A DNA stretch of 64,000 nucleotides from Gemmataceae bacterium (GTDB taxonomy: Bacteria; Planctomycetota; Planctomycetia; Gemmatales; Gemmataceae), in the NCBI GenBank assembly GCA_019636445.1, contig JAHBXO010000005.1:124001-188000 (forward strand), given 5' to 3'. The position numbers and the translations under genes are program-made. The notes beneath the pieces were generated by a model, which saw only the letters and a program-made list of their open reading frames with translations, had not been told where the DNA came from and ran no database searches. The first letter of the stretch is position 1, and every line of letters begins with the position of its first letter. Positions 34,712 through 42,843 of this stretch are shown in pieces.

Positions 34712-36115
34712 TCAGTAGGCGTGCGTCTGACGCTTGAAGACCATCGTCAGCACGGTCAGGAACATGATTCGCAAGTCGAAAAACGGATTCCAGTGCGTGA
34801 TATAGTAGAGGTCGAACTGGATGCGGCGCCGCAGGGAGGAATTGCCACGCCAGCCGTTCACTTGCGCCCAACCGGTCAGCCCCGCCTTCACGGAATGGCG
34901 GGCCATGTAGTTCGGGATCGTTTTCTTGAATTGATCGACGAACACCGGCCGCTCCGGTCGCGGGCCAACCAGGCTCATATCCCCGAGTAAGACGTTGAAG
35001 AGTTGCGGCAGTTCGTCCAGATTCGTTTTGCGCAGGAACGCGCCGATCCGCGTGCAGCGCGGGTCGTTCTTTGACGTCCAGACCGCGCCCGTCTTCGCCT
35101 CCGCATCAGGCCTCATCGAGCGGAATTTCAGCATTCCGAACGGTTGCCCGTCCAGCGAGCAACGCTCTTGTCGATAGAACACCGGCCCCTTGCTGGAGAG
35201 CTTGACGAGGATCGCGATCAGGACGAGCAGTGGTGAAAGGACGATCAGCCCGACAAGGGAGAGGACCACATCCATCGCGCGCTTGATGGCGATGTTGACG
35301 CCAAAGTGCCGGTTCTCGCGCAGGCCGATCACCGTCATGCCGTGCAGGTTCGTCGTCGTCAGCGAGAGGGCGGACATGGCCGGCGCATCGGCGACCAGAC
35401 GGATCTCGAGCGTGGTCTGGGAAAGCAGATCGAAGACCTGCCGGACCTCGGCATAGCGGTTCATGGGCAGGGCGATGAAGACATGCTCGACATGGTGTTC
35501 CGCGACAAGCCGCGGCAGGTCCGCGATCGAGCCGACGACCGGCACTTCGCCGATGCGTCGTCCGGGTTCGTCATCGACGTATCCGACGGTCTGGATACCC
35601 ATCCAGGCGGCGGAATCGAGAGTGCGGGCGGTGGTGCGGGCCAGTCGTCCGGTACCGACGATGAGGGCGTGGCTCTGGTTGTAGCCGCGGGCGCGCAACC
35701 GGCCGAGCGCGAACCACGAGAGCCGCCGCGCGAGCACGATGCCGACGATCGCGAACGGAACGAACAACGCGAAGACCATGCGCGGTCGATACGGCGACTG
35801 CATCGCGAACGTGATGGCGACGGCCAGAAGCGAGAGGAGCGCGACGCCCTTCAGGACGTGGTACAGCTCCTCGCGGAAGCGCGACAACCGCGTCACGTCG
35901 TACATCTGCGACACGCGGAAGGCGACCACGCCCAAGAGCAATACCAGCGGCAATTGGCCGAGGCATTGCTCGAACGGCGGCGCGTCCGGTGCCGTGATCG
36001 GCACCCAGCCGGAACGGAGGCGGACGAAGTCCGCCGCCAGCCAGGCCAGCGCCGTCGCGATCAGGTCCCAGCCCTGGAACCAGGCGCGGAGGGGTTCGCT
36101 CGACCGTGCAATCAT
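34712..36115 (-). CDS. Undecaprenyl-phosphate sugar phosphotransferase (WcaJ/WbaP type)
   Basis: A 467-residue polyprenol-phosphate hexose-1-phosphate transferase that starts the lipid-linked repeat unit of an exopolysaccharide. It has four N-terminal membrane helices, a Rossmann-like CoA-binding domain (SHALIVGTGRLARTTARTL), then a membrane re-entrant helix (AMDVVLSLVGLIVLSPLL) and the catalytic domain with KLSSKGPVFYRQER, KFRSMRPDAE, RKTNLDELPQLFNVLLGDMSLVGPRPERP and KAGLTGWAQVNGWRG. All motifs are intact. No other polysaccharide genes are adjacent. The specific sugar cannot be told from sequence. Confidence 0.93.
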   Translation of the reverse strand: MIARSSEPLRAWFQGWDLIATALAWLAADFVRLRSGWVPITAPDAPPFEQCLGQLPLVLLLGVVAFRVSQMYDVTRLSRFREELYHVLKGVALLSLLAVAITFAMQSPYRPRMVFALFVPFAIVGIVLARRLSWFALGRLRARGYNQSHALIVGTGRLARTTARTLDSAAWMGIQTVGYVDDEPGRRIGEVPVVGSIADLPRLVAEHHVEHVFIALPMNRYAEVRQVFDLLSQTTLEIRLVADAPAMSALSLTTTNLHGMTVIGLRENRHFGVNIAIKRAMDVVLSLVGLIVLSPLLVLIAILVKLSSKGPVFYRQERCSLDGQPFGMLKFRSMRPDAEAKTGAVWTSKNDPRCTRIGAFLRKTNLDELPQLFNVLLGDMSLVGPRPERPVFVDQFKKTIPNYMARHSVKAGLTGWAQVNGWRGNSSLRRRIQFDLYYITHWNPFFDLRIMFLTVLTMVFKRQTHAY

Positions 36116-36276
36116 GGCCCGGTTCTAGCACCCGTCCGTTCGCGATGTCAAGGCGGACGGACCGATCGTATCGGCCCGATATTGGTCCGACAGCTGGAAT
36201 CTCGCCCAGCCTGTGCTACCATCCATTCGAAAACGACTAAGATCACGTTCATTCGCGGACACGCGGTAACGACTCC

Positions 36277-38796
36277 ATGGCCCACTCAGGCGATTCCGTC
36301 AACGGCTCGGCGAACGGTTCGGCAAACGGCGCGACGCCGGAGAAGCCGCCGCTCTCCGACGTGCCCCGTTACGCGCTCTCGCTCGGCGGCGTCACCGTCA
36401 CCGGCATGCAGTACGAACCCTCCGGAGGGATCCCCGAATACGAACCGGAGTCGCGGTCCGGCAGCCAGAGCAGCACCGGCATCAGCCGCGAACTTTCCTT
36501 CGAATCCGACCGCGGACCGGTCACCTGTCCGGAATTTATCGGCGAGTACCAGGTGATCGGCCTGCTGGGCCGCGGCGGCATGGGCAACGTCTTCCGTGTC
36601 CGCAATCCGTTCTTCAACTTCGAGCAGGCCCTGAAGATGCTCGATGCCCGGCTCGACTCCCGCGAGTCCCGGCGGCAGTTCATCACCGAGATGCGCACTC
36701 AGGCGGAGTTGGAGCACACCAACATCGCCAAGGTTCACTACGCCGGGGTCTGCCGAGCCAAAGGGAAGTTCCACGATCAGTTGTATTTCGTCATGGCGCT
36801 CGAAACGGGCGACCTCGGCGACGAGATCAAGAAGCGAGGCCCCTACCCTCCCGCGGAGGCGGCCAACATCGTTCGCCGGCTGGCGAAAGCCATCGGCCTG
36901 GCGCACGCCCGCGGTACCTACCACTGCGACCTGAAGCCGAAGAACATCCTCCTCGGCGTCGATGGCACTCCGAAGATCACCGACTTCGGCCTCGCCAAGA
37001 TGCTCGCCGAAACGCAGGACGGCCGCGCCGGCCGCTGCGGCGCCTTCGGCACGCCCAGCTACATGCCCCCCGAACAGGCCGACGGCGCCTTCGACCGCGT
37101 CGACGCCCGATCGGACGTCTACGGACTCGGCGCCATCCTCTACGAACTCCTCACCGGCAAAGCCCCCTACAACGGCAAAACACGCGACGAAGTCCTTTGG
37201 CAGGTCAAGAACGAAAAGACCCCGCCAGAACCGATCCGCAAGACGAACCCGCGCGTCCCGGCCCGGTTGGAGCAGATCTGCCTCAAATGCCTGGAGAAAA
37301 GCGCGGACAAGCGATTCGCCACGGCGGAGGAACTCGAGGAGGAACTCGATCGCTACCTGCGCCCGCGTTGGATCCGCCGGCACTGGAAGCACCTCGCCAT
37401 CGCCGGCGGGTTCATGGCCCTGCTCGCGACCGTCGGCACGCTCGGCTATCGGCAGTACGCCGCGCCCCGCGAAGACGCCCGCAAGGAACTGCGACTCGCC
37501 GCCGACGCCGCCAGCGACGACGACCGCATCAAACACCTCAAGACCGCCGCGGCCCGATACGACTCGATCCTCGCAGATGCCGGCGTCGTCGATCGGGAGG
37601 CGCTCCAAGCCGAGCGCGACCTCGTCGCCGCGACCGCGTGGACCTCGCAGGCGGAATTGCTCGTCGATCGCCGTGAATACTTCGAAGCCCGCAAGGCGCT
37701 GGAGGAGGCACACCGCGTCCTTGGCGGCGATGAAACCCCACACAAGCTGAAACTGGCCGAGCTGTACCACGTCGAGGGGTACTTCCACGCGGAGCAGGAC
37801 CACTGGGACGAAGCGATCCGAAATTACGAGAAGGGACGCGATCTCCGCATCGCCGCCGACCTGCCGCCGGAGCATCCCGAATACCGGCCGTACCTGCGCG
37901 ACCTGGCCCGCAGCCACGGCTACCTCGGCGATGCCCAAACTCGCACGCACAAGATCGCGGAGGCGAACGCCTCCTACGAGGCCGCGCGAAGGTTACGCGC
38001 CCAACTCGCACAGAGCGGTAAGGACGAGGACAAACTCTACCACGCCCGCGACGACGGCAACTTCGCCGAACTGGCCGAATGGCAGGGGGCCGCCCAACTC
38101 GACGAGGCCCTGCGCCGCCGTCGAAGCCGTGTCGAGTATTACCGCGAGCATTTCCCACACTTGAAAGTCCTGCCACGCCGACACCGGACCGAGCGCACGG
38201 AAACAATGACCGGGCTGGTCGAGTTGCTGCTGGACCTGCCGGACGCCCCTGGGGTCAAGATCCACGACCGCTTCGAGGAAGCCCGGGCGCTGCTCGACGC
38301 CACGCGGGCCGAGTACGACGAGTTGAATCGGGTCGGAGCGGGCGACGAACCCGGCGTGGAATCGGGACGGGCACGCTGGCGGCTGGCGGAGGCCCGCTAC
38401 CTGCTCGTCTGGTCCCGCGCGACCTACCGCCCGTCATCTCGCCCGCTGATCCACGAACTCCTCACGGGCGCGGAATCCGCTTACCGCAAGCTGGACCGCG
38501 AAAAGAAGGCCAAGACCGACGATTACTACAACTGGGCCGCCGCGCTCGCGCTGCACGGCCAGTCGACCAGCGGCGACGTCGCGAACACTTTCGATCGGGA
38601 GGAGCAGTTCATCCTCGCCATCGACCGACTGAACAAAGCTGCCGACCTGGGGTTCGTCAAACTCGAACGGCTGAACCGCGACCACGCCTTCGCCGCCCTC
38701 CGGCTGGACCCCAAGCTCAACACCGCGTTCCAACTGGTAATTCGCCGCATCGAGAAGGAAATGGCGAACCCGAAGCCCAACGGAGACCCCCGATGA
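36277..38796 (+). CDS. Ser/Thr protein kinase with TPR-like tail and HCD catalytic loop
   Basis: An 839-residue kinase. An 85-residue Ser/Gly-rich leader is followed by the kinase domain (LLGRGGMGNVFRV, ALKML Lys, DFGLAK, GTPSYMPPEQ). The catalytic loop reads YHCDLKPKN: His216, Cys217, Asp218, so the Arg of the usual HRD is Cys while the catalytic Asp is kept. This is a non-RD kinase, which in general does not depend on activation-loop phosphorylation. A membrane helix (AIAGGFMALLATVGTLGY, about 372-389) precedes a 450-residue TPR-like domain, which should be extracytoplasmic. Its stop overlaps the next small gene by 4 nt. Confidence 0.92.
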   Translation: MAHSGDSVNGSANGSANGATPEKPPLSDVPRYALSLGGVTVTGMQYEPSGGIPEYEPESRSGSQSSTGISRELSFESDRGPVTCPEFIGEYQVIGLLGRGGMGNVFRVRNPFFNFEQALKMLDARLDSRESRRQFITEMRTQAELEHTNIAKVHYAGVCRAKGKFHDQLYFVMALETGDLGDEIKKRGPYPPAEAANIVRRLAKAIGLAHARGTYHCDLKPKNILLGVDGTPKITDFGLAKMLAETQDGRAGRCGAFGTPSYMPPEQADGAFDRVDARSDVYGLGAILYELLTGKAPYNGKTRDEVLWQVKNEKTPPEPIRKTNPRVPARLEQICLKCLEKSADKRFATAEELEEELDRYLRPRWIRRHWKHLAIAGGFMALLATVGTLGYRQYAAPREDARKELRLAADAASDDDRIKHLKTAAARYDSILADAGVVDREALQAERDLVAATAWTSQAELLVDRREYFEARKALEEAHRVLGGDETPHKLKLAELYHVEGYFHAEQDHWDEAIRNYEKGRDLRIAADLPPEHPEYRPYLRDLARSHGYLGDAQTRTHKIAEANASYEAARRLRAQLAQSGKDEDKLYHARDDGNFAELAEWQGAAQLDEALRRRRSRVEYYREHFPHLKVLPRRHRTERTETMTGLVELLLDLPDAPGVKIHDRFEEARALLDATRAEYDELNRVGAGDEPGVESGRARWRLAEARYLLVWSRATYRPSSRPLIHELLTGAESAYRKLDREKKAKTDDYYNWAAALALHGQSTSGDVANTFDREEQFILAIDRLNKAADLGFVKLERLNRDHAFAALRLDPKLNTAFQLVIRRIEKEMANPKPNGDPR

Positions 38797-38960
38797 CGTT
38801 GACCGCCGACCAGTTGCTCGCCCGGCTCTACGCCCTCCGCAAGGACTACGCCGACGATCCGGAAGACGAGACCTACCAGGCGCTGCACGCGGCGTTCATG
38901 TTCATCTCGTACAACATGGGCGCGTTCAAGGACTACGTGAAGAAGGAAACGGAGAAGTGA
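38793..38960 (+). CDS. 55-residue protein translationally coupled to the TPR kinase
   Basis: A small helical acidic protein (MTLTADQLLARLYAL, then KDYADDPEDETYQALHAAFMF, ending KDYVKKETEK). ATGA overlaps the kinase stop by 4 nt and GGAG lies 8 nt upstream of the ATG, so translation is coupled to the kinase. There is no signal peptide or membrane helix. It is likely a cytoplasmic partner of the kinase, but that is inference from coupling alone. The family is not recognised. Confidence 0.72.
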   Translation: MTLTADQLLARLYALRKDYADDPEDETYQALHAAFMFISYNMGAFKDYVKKETEK

Positions 38961-38982
38961 GCTACGCCAGGGTGGCTCCCGC

Positions 38983-39022
38983 GTCTTTCCGCCGACACCG
39001 CGCCACCCCTCGGCGGAAAGAC
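38983..39022. terminator. Convergent terminator-like hairpin
   Basis: A perfect 13-bp stem (38983-38995 with 39010-39022) around a 14-nt loop, 22 bp after the 55-residue gene. There is no clear U-run. It lies between convergent transcripts. Confidence 0.7.
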
Positions 39023-39089
39023 ACCCGAATTCCGGAAGCGCCATAGCCCGACAACGACTTACGTCGAATCCGAACTCCGGCTTGGCGGG

Positions 39090-40091
39090 TCAGTCGATGC
39101 CGTGGCCGACCAGTTCGATGAACACGTCCTCCAGTGTCGGCTCCACTTTCTTCAGCGTCTGGATATGCCCGCCGCCGGCGATGACCGCCTGCACCACGCC
39201 GCCGATCGCCGCGTCGCCGTCCAGGATCACCTTGAGGTTCACGTTCGTCGGCGTCTCGGTGCGCGTCGCCTGCCGCACACCCGCCAGCCTCGCGACGTCC
39301 GCCGTCTGATCGCTGCCCGGCGCGAGCACCAACTCGAAGATCGGGTGTTCCTGCACCTTCCGCTTCAGGTTCGCCGGAGTATCGCACGCGAGCAGCTTCC
39401 CCCGGTCGATGATCGCAAGCCGATCGCATAGCTCGTCCGCTTCGGCCATGTAGTGCGTGGTGAGCAGCATGGAGCGGGCGGGGTTTTCCTTCATCCAGTC
39501 CTTGATGAACGCGCGGATGGTGCGTGCCGCGGTCACGTCCAGGCCGAGCGTCGGCTCGTCGAGGAAGAGGATCTTCGGATCGGTGATGAAGCCGCGGCAG
39601 AAGTTCATCTTCTGGCGCTGACCCGTGGAGAGATGGCTGAGGCGGGAGTTCGCCTTCTCGGTGAGGCCGACGATGTCGAGCATCCGGTCGATACGTTTGG
39701 CGACGAGGTCGTTGGAGACGCCGTAGATGCGGCTGAAGAGCCAGAGGTTCTCGCGGACGTTGAGGATGCCGTAGCCGCTGGTTTCGCCGCCCGACACCAT
39801 GTTGATGCGCGGCCGGAGCAGCTTCGCCTGCGTAACGACGTCGAGCCCGTCGACCTGCGCCGTACCAGCCGTCGGCGCGAGGAGCGTGGTGAGGATCTTG
39901 ATGAGCGTGGTCTTGCCCGCGCCGTTCGGGCCGAGCAGGCCGAACAGTTCGCCGGGCCGGACTTCGAGGTCGACGCCGCCGAGGGCGACGAATTCCTTGG
40001 CATCCTCGGGTTTCGGCTTGCGGAACCACCCTTTGCGGGGCTTGCGGTAAGTGCGCGTGAGTCCGACGGTGCGAATCGCGGGGGCATCCAT
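39090..40091 (-). CDS. ABC-2 type transporter ATP-binding protein (DrrA/NatA-like)
   Basis: A 333-residue ATPase with Walker A GPNGAGKT, signature LSTGQ, Walker B KILFLDEPT and switch His (LLTTHYMAEADELCD). The order and the 90-residue C-terminal extension ending TLEDVFIELVGHGID are typical of ABC-2 exporters. An Arg/Lys-rich insertion (KPRKGWFRKPKPED) near the N-terminus is unusual. ATG 40091 (MDAPAIRTVGL) is preferred over an upstream ATG. No permease gene is next to it in the window; the next gene on the strand is the unrelated prepilin-like gene 19 bp downstream of the convergent end region. Confidence 0.92.
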   Translation of the reverse strand: MDAPAIRTVGLTRTYRKPRKGWFRKPKPEDAKEFVALGGVDLEVRPGELFGLLGPNGAGKTTLIKILTTLLAPTAGTAQVDGLDVVTQAKLLRPRINMVSGGETSGYGILNVRENLWLFSRIYGVSNDLVAKRIDRMLDIVGLTEKANSRLSHLSTGQRQKMNFCRGFITDPKILFLDEPTLGLDVTAARTIRAFIKDWMKENPARSMLLTTHYMAEADELCDRLAIIDRGKLLACDTPANLKRKVQEHPIFELVLAPGSDQTADVARLAGVRQATRTETPTNVNLKVILDGDAAIGGVVQAVIAGGGHIQTLKKVEPTLEDVFIELVGHGID

Positions 40092-40110
40092 GCGGGAATT
40101 GTAGGGGCCG

Positions 40111-41034
40111 TCAATCGAGCGACGCCACTTCCCCACCCCGCGGCGTCACAAGTGCCCAAAAGACAGACTCGTCGATGCCCGGCCGGATCGTGCGGACGCT
40201 GCCATCGAACATGGCGACGGTGAGTCCGGCATGAAAGGCAGACTGTGGTATACTCGGGTCAACTTCTTCCGGTCGCGGCCGGACTTGAAACATCTTACCT
40301 GGCGTACTGGATCGCGTTTGTCGCGCATCTGGATCCGATACGGGGATCACGTCTTTCCAGCCAGCATCGGCGAACGTCGATCTGCGAACACCATAGGGCG
40401 CCCCATCGAGCTTGCTAAAATCACGAGGATCGAAGACATGAGTCCACTGATGATAGGTTGTGGGCCCTACGTCGGCCGACGAACAGTATGAATAGTACTT
40501 ATCCGACAGCGCAATGGTCAAGCTATTGCCGTCGGAGTTCGAGGATACCAGATTCACAGAACCATCGAAGGCGAACATATTAATGGCGTAACTGCATTTC
40601 GCGCGTTTGTCAGACGACCAGCGGCCATAATTCAGGCTCGGATCGGCGGGATTCTGGAATGCCTTAACGTTAGGATACAAAGCCTCCATAGACTGCTCTA
40701 CCGTCATATTCTCTTCATAGCGAATTGGCCCATGAACATAGGGAAGCATGCGGAAGAACAGCGATTGCGATCCCATGGCATACTTCAACCCGCTCATCCG
40801 GGATTTCGCCAGCCCTGTGATCTTCTCTTCCTTCTGTGCCGCAATCTGTTGGACGGCGAGAATCATTTGTCGGTGGTGATTCATATTCTGCGCGCGTAAT
40901 GCTGCCTCGCGCGCTTTTTGAATGCCAACCAATATCACGCCGATCAATAATGCGATAATTCCAATCGCGACAATTAGCTCAATAAGAGAAATGCCGGGCT
41001 TTCGAGATCGCATTGGATCGATTGATATTATCAT
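40111..41034 (-). CDS. DUF1559 'H-X9-DG' type prepilin-like protein
   Basis: About 307 residues. A short leader MIISIDPMRSRKPG precedes ISLIELIVAIGIIALLIGVIL, a type IV prepilin-like N-methylation and membrane segment. The C-terminus carries HAGLTVAMFDGSVRTI, the His/DG motif that names this large planctomycete family. These proteins are thought to be pseudopilin-like and are processed by prepilin peptidase, but their role is unknown. ATG 41034 has GAGG 8-12 nt upstream; the frame stays open to 41259 but that would bury the pilin signal. Its base composition is visibly more AT-rich than its neighbours. Confidence 0.85.
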   Translation of the reverse strand: MIISIDPMRSRKPGISLIELIVAIGIIALLIGVILVGIQKAREAALRAQNMNHHRQMILAVQQIAAQKEEKITGLAKSRMSGLKYAMGSQSLFFRMLPYVHGPIRYEENMTVEQSMEALYPNVKAFQNPADPSLNYGRWSSDKRAKCSYAINMFAFDGSVNLVSSNSDGNSLTIALSDKYYSYCSSADVGPTTYHQWTHVFDPRDFSKLDGAPYGVRRSTFADAGWKDVIPVSDPDARQTRSSTPGKMFQVRPRPEEVDPSIPQSAFHAGLTVAMFDGSVRTIRPGIDESVFWALVTPRGGEVASLD

Positions 41035-41269
41035 TGTCTCGCCTCGCAATTGTCTGAGCCAGACCGTCTCGCTCAAAAAAATGTGTGCAAATACATAATT
41101 TGCGGGCAATAAATACCATCGATTCCAGTACGACTGGAAGATGATAACCACTGGATAACAGGGCGAGATAAACTGGACACCCGAAACATCACCAGTCACG
41201 CTTGTCCCGGAATCGGCACTCGCCAGAAGTATTCGGAACATCACTGACCGGTCGATCAAAATTGAAATT

Positions 41270-41746
41270 CTACGGTGTAATCGCGGAGGAGTCTTTATTG
41301 AGAGTGGTTGTCTGATGATTGGGTGGCATGCCTACGATCCATACGGCGGTAATTCTCACGCGCCATTCTTCTCCGCTCACGGGGTTATTGGCGGTTAGGA
41401 ATCCCGTGTCGGAATTCACAGCTCCTCCAGTAACACTTATGTTTTGCGTTGATGACGTGCGAAGCAGAGTCCAATCGCCACCGTTGACTCTTTTGTCAAA
41501 ATCCACAGTGACGGTTATCATGTTGACGCCCGCCGGAATGTTCGCCACGGCAAACGATCCTTTCACGGTCCACATCATACCGGTATTTTGCGAGCTACAG
41601 GTGGCAGTCGTGATTTCAGGATCGGCAGCACAGGATGTGCGCGGCGTCGAAAACGTCACTGCGAGTGTCAACATGAGAGCGATTAGGCTGCGGACTGCGG
41701 GCTGCGGGCTGCGGGCTGCGGGCTGCGGGCTGCGTGAATAAAACAT
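41270..41746 (-). CDS. Small secreted protein with repeat-encoded N-terminus, unknown
   Basis: A 158-residue protein starting MFYSRSPQ. The n-region consists of a Ser-Pro-Gln-Pro-Ala-Ala-Arg heptapeptide repeated about twice, followed by the hydrophobic core LIALMLTLAVTFS and a likely cleavage site after SCA. The mature part is a beta-rich 115-residue domain (ITVTVDFDKRVNGGDW, SGEEWRVRITAVWIVGMP). AAGGTG lies about 7 nt before the ATG; a GTG three codons upstream is an alternative. The repeat coding the N-terminus is a 7-nt unit, so a change in copy number would shift the frame. The gene is AT-rich like its downstream neighbour and may be co-transcribed with it. Confidence 0.68.
   Translation of the reverse strand: MFYSRSPQPAARSPQPAVRSLIALMLTLAVTFSTPRTSCAADPEITTATCSSQNTGMMWTVKGSFAVANIPAGVNMITVTVDFDKRVNGGDWTLLRTSSTQNISVTGGAVNSDTGFLTANNPVSGEEWRVRITAVWIVGMPPNHQTTTLNKDSSAITP
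41687..41735. repeat. Heptanucleotide tandem repeat, GCTGCGG x7
   Basis: Seven consecutive 7-nt units, five exact GCTGCGG plus one substitution in the second unit and one in the last. It lies inside the first 20 codons of the small secreted protein gene. Because 7 is not a multiple of 3, loss or gain of one unit would break the reading frame. Confidence 0.93.
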
Positions 41747-41910
41747 AATACACACCTTCAGAAGGGGAGGGCGAAGGTAAATTGAATTGCGTCCGTGCGG
41801 GTCAAATTTTGACGATTCGGCATCGCCATGTCAAGAAAAAAGCAAAAATGTATCCATTTTCATTGAAGTCGCTACGATTCTACATCAGACCCTTTTGGAG
41901 CCCATAAGCC

Positions 41911-42786
41911 ATGCGTTCCCTCGTGTTTTTTCTCTACTTCGCCACCGCTACTTTCGCCGCCGACCCGACACCGACGGTCACGCTCGACCTCTGGCCGGCC
42001 AAGGCGCCCGGCGAAACGAAGGAACTACCGCCCGAAGCGTACCAGCCGACCAAGCCGAACCAACTCGACGTGAAGCGGCTCGGCAACGTCTCCAAGCCGC
42101 AGATCGCGGTCTACGCTCCGGAGAAGCCGAACGGCACCGCCGTCGTGATCGCGCCCGGCGGCGGGTACAGCATCCTCGCCATCGAGCACGAGGGCACCGA
42201 CGTGGCGACGTGGCTGAACAAGCTCGGCGTCACGGCCATCGTGCTGAAGTACCGTGTCCCGCGCCGGGCCATGCAATCGCCGGACAACCTCGCGCAGCTC
42301 CAGGACGCCCAGCGCGCCCTCGGCCTCGTCCGCAGCAAGGCAGCCGAGTGGAAGCTCGACCCGAAGCGCATCGGAATGCTCGGCTTCTCCGCCGGCGGGC
42401 ACCTCACGGCCACGCTCTGCACCAACTTCTCGAAGCGCCTCTACGACGCGGTGGACGACGCGGACAAGGCATCGTGTCGGCCCGACTTCGCCGTACTCGT
42501 CTACCCGGCGTACCTCGCGAAGAAAGACACGGCCGACATCGCCGAGACGTTGAAAGTCACGAAGGAGACGCCGCCGATGTTCTTCGCCCACGCCTCCGAC
42601 GATCCGGTGTCGAGCGAGAACAGCGTGGCGTTCTACCGGGAATTGAAGAAGAACGGCGTCTCGGCGGAGTTGCACTTGTATTCCAAGGGCGGCCACGGGT
42701 TCGGCATGCGGACCGATCGCGGGCCGGTGAGCGCGTGGCCGAAGCGCTGCGAGGAATGGCTGACGGGGCGGGGACTGGTGAAGTGA
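41911..42786 (+). CDS. Secreted alpha/beta hydrolase (BD-FAE/acetyl-esterase-like)
   Basis: A 291-residue protein with a Sec signal peptide (MRSLVFFLYFATATFAADP). The catalytic machinery is visible: oxyanion motif APGGGY, nucleophile elbow GFSAGG, Asp in HASDDPVSSENS and His in GGHGFG. The family removes acetyl or feruloyl groups from polysaccharides, and this one is likely periplasmic or surface-exposed. GGAG about 14 nt upstream of the ATG is weakly spaced. It is convergent with the HtrA-like pair, separated by a strong hairpin. The substrate is not determined. Confidence 0.88.
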   Translation: MRSLVFFLYFATATFAADPTPTVTLDLWPAKAPGETKELPPEAYQPTKPNQLDVKRLGNVSKPQIAVYAPEKPNGTAVVIAPGGGYSILAIEHEGTDVATWLNKLGVTAIVLKYRVPRRAMQSPDNLAQLQDAQRALGLVRSKAAEWKLDPKRIGMLGFSAGGHLTATLCTNFSKRLYDAVDDADKASCRPDFAVLVYPAYLAKKDTADIAETLKVTKETPPMFFAHASDDPVSSENSVAFYRELKKNGVSAELHLYSKGGHGFGMRTDRGPVSAWPKRCEEWLTGRGLVK

Positions 42787-42795
42787 CGAAAAGCA

Positions 42796-42823
42796 AAGCC
42801 CCGGCACGTTCGTGCCGGGGCTT
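42796..42823. terminator. Bidirectional terminator between esterase and HtrA-like genes
   Basis: A perfect 13-bp inverted repeat (42796-42808 with 42811-42823, closed as a shorter stem with a 4-6-nt loop) lies 9 bp after the esterase stop and 20 bp beyond the HtrA-like stop on the other strand. A-rich sequence flanks it on the left. Confidence 0.85.
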
Positions 42824-42843
42824 CCAATCTGGATCATCGATTT

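Noticed and set aside
40111..41910. Mobile element in the AT-rich patch
   Set aside because: No transposase, integrase, terminal inverted repeats or target duplications could be seen.
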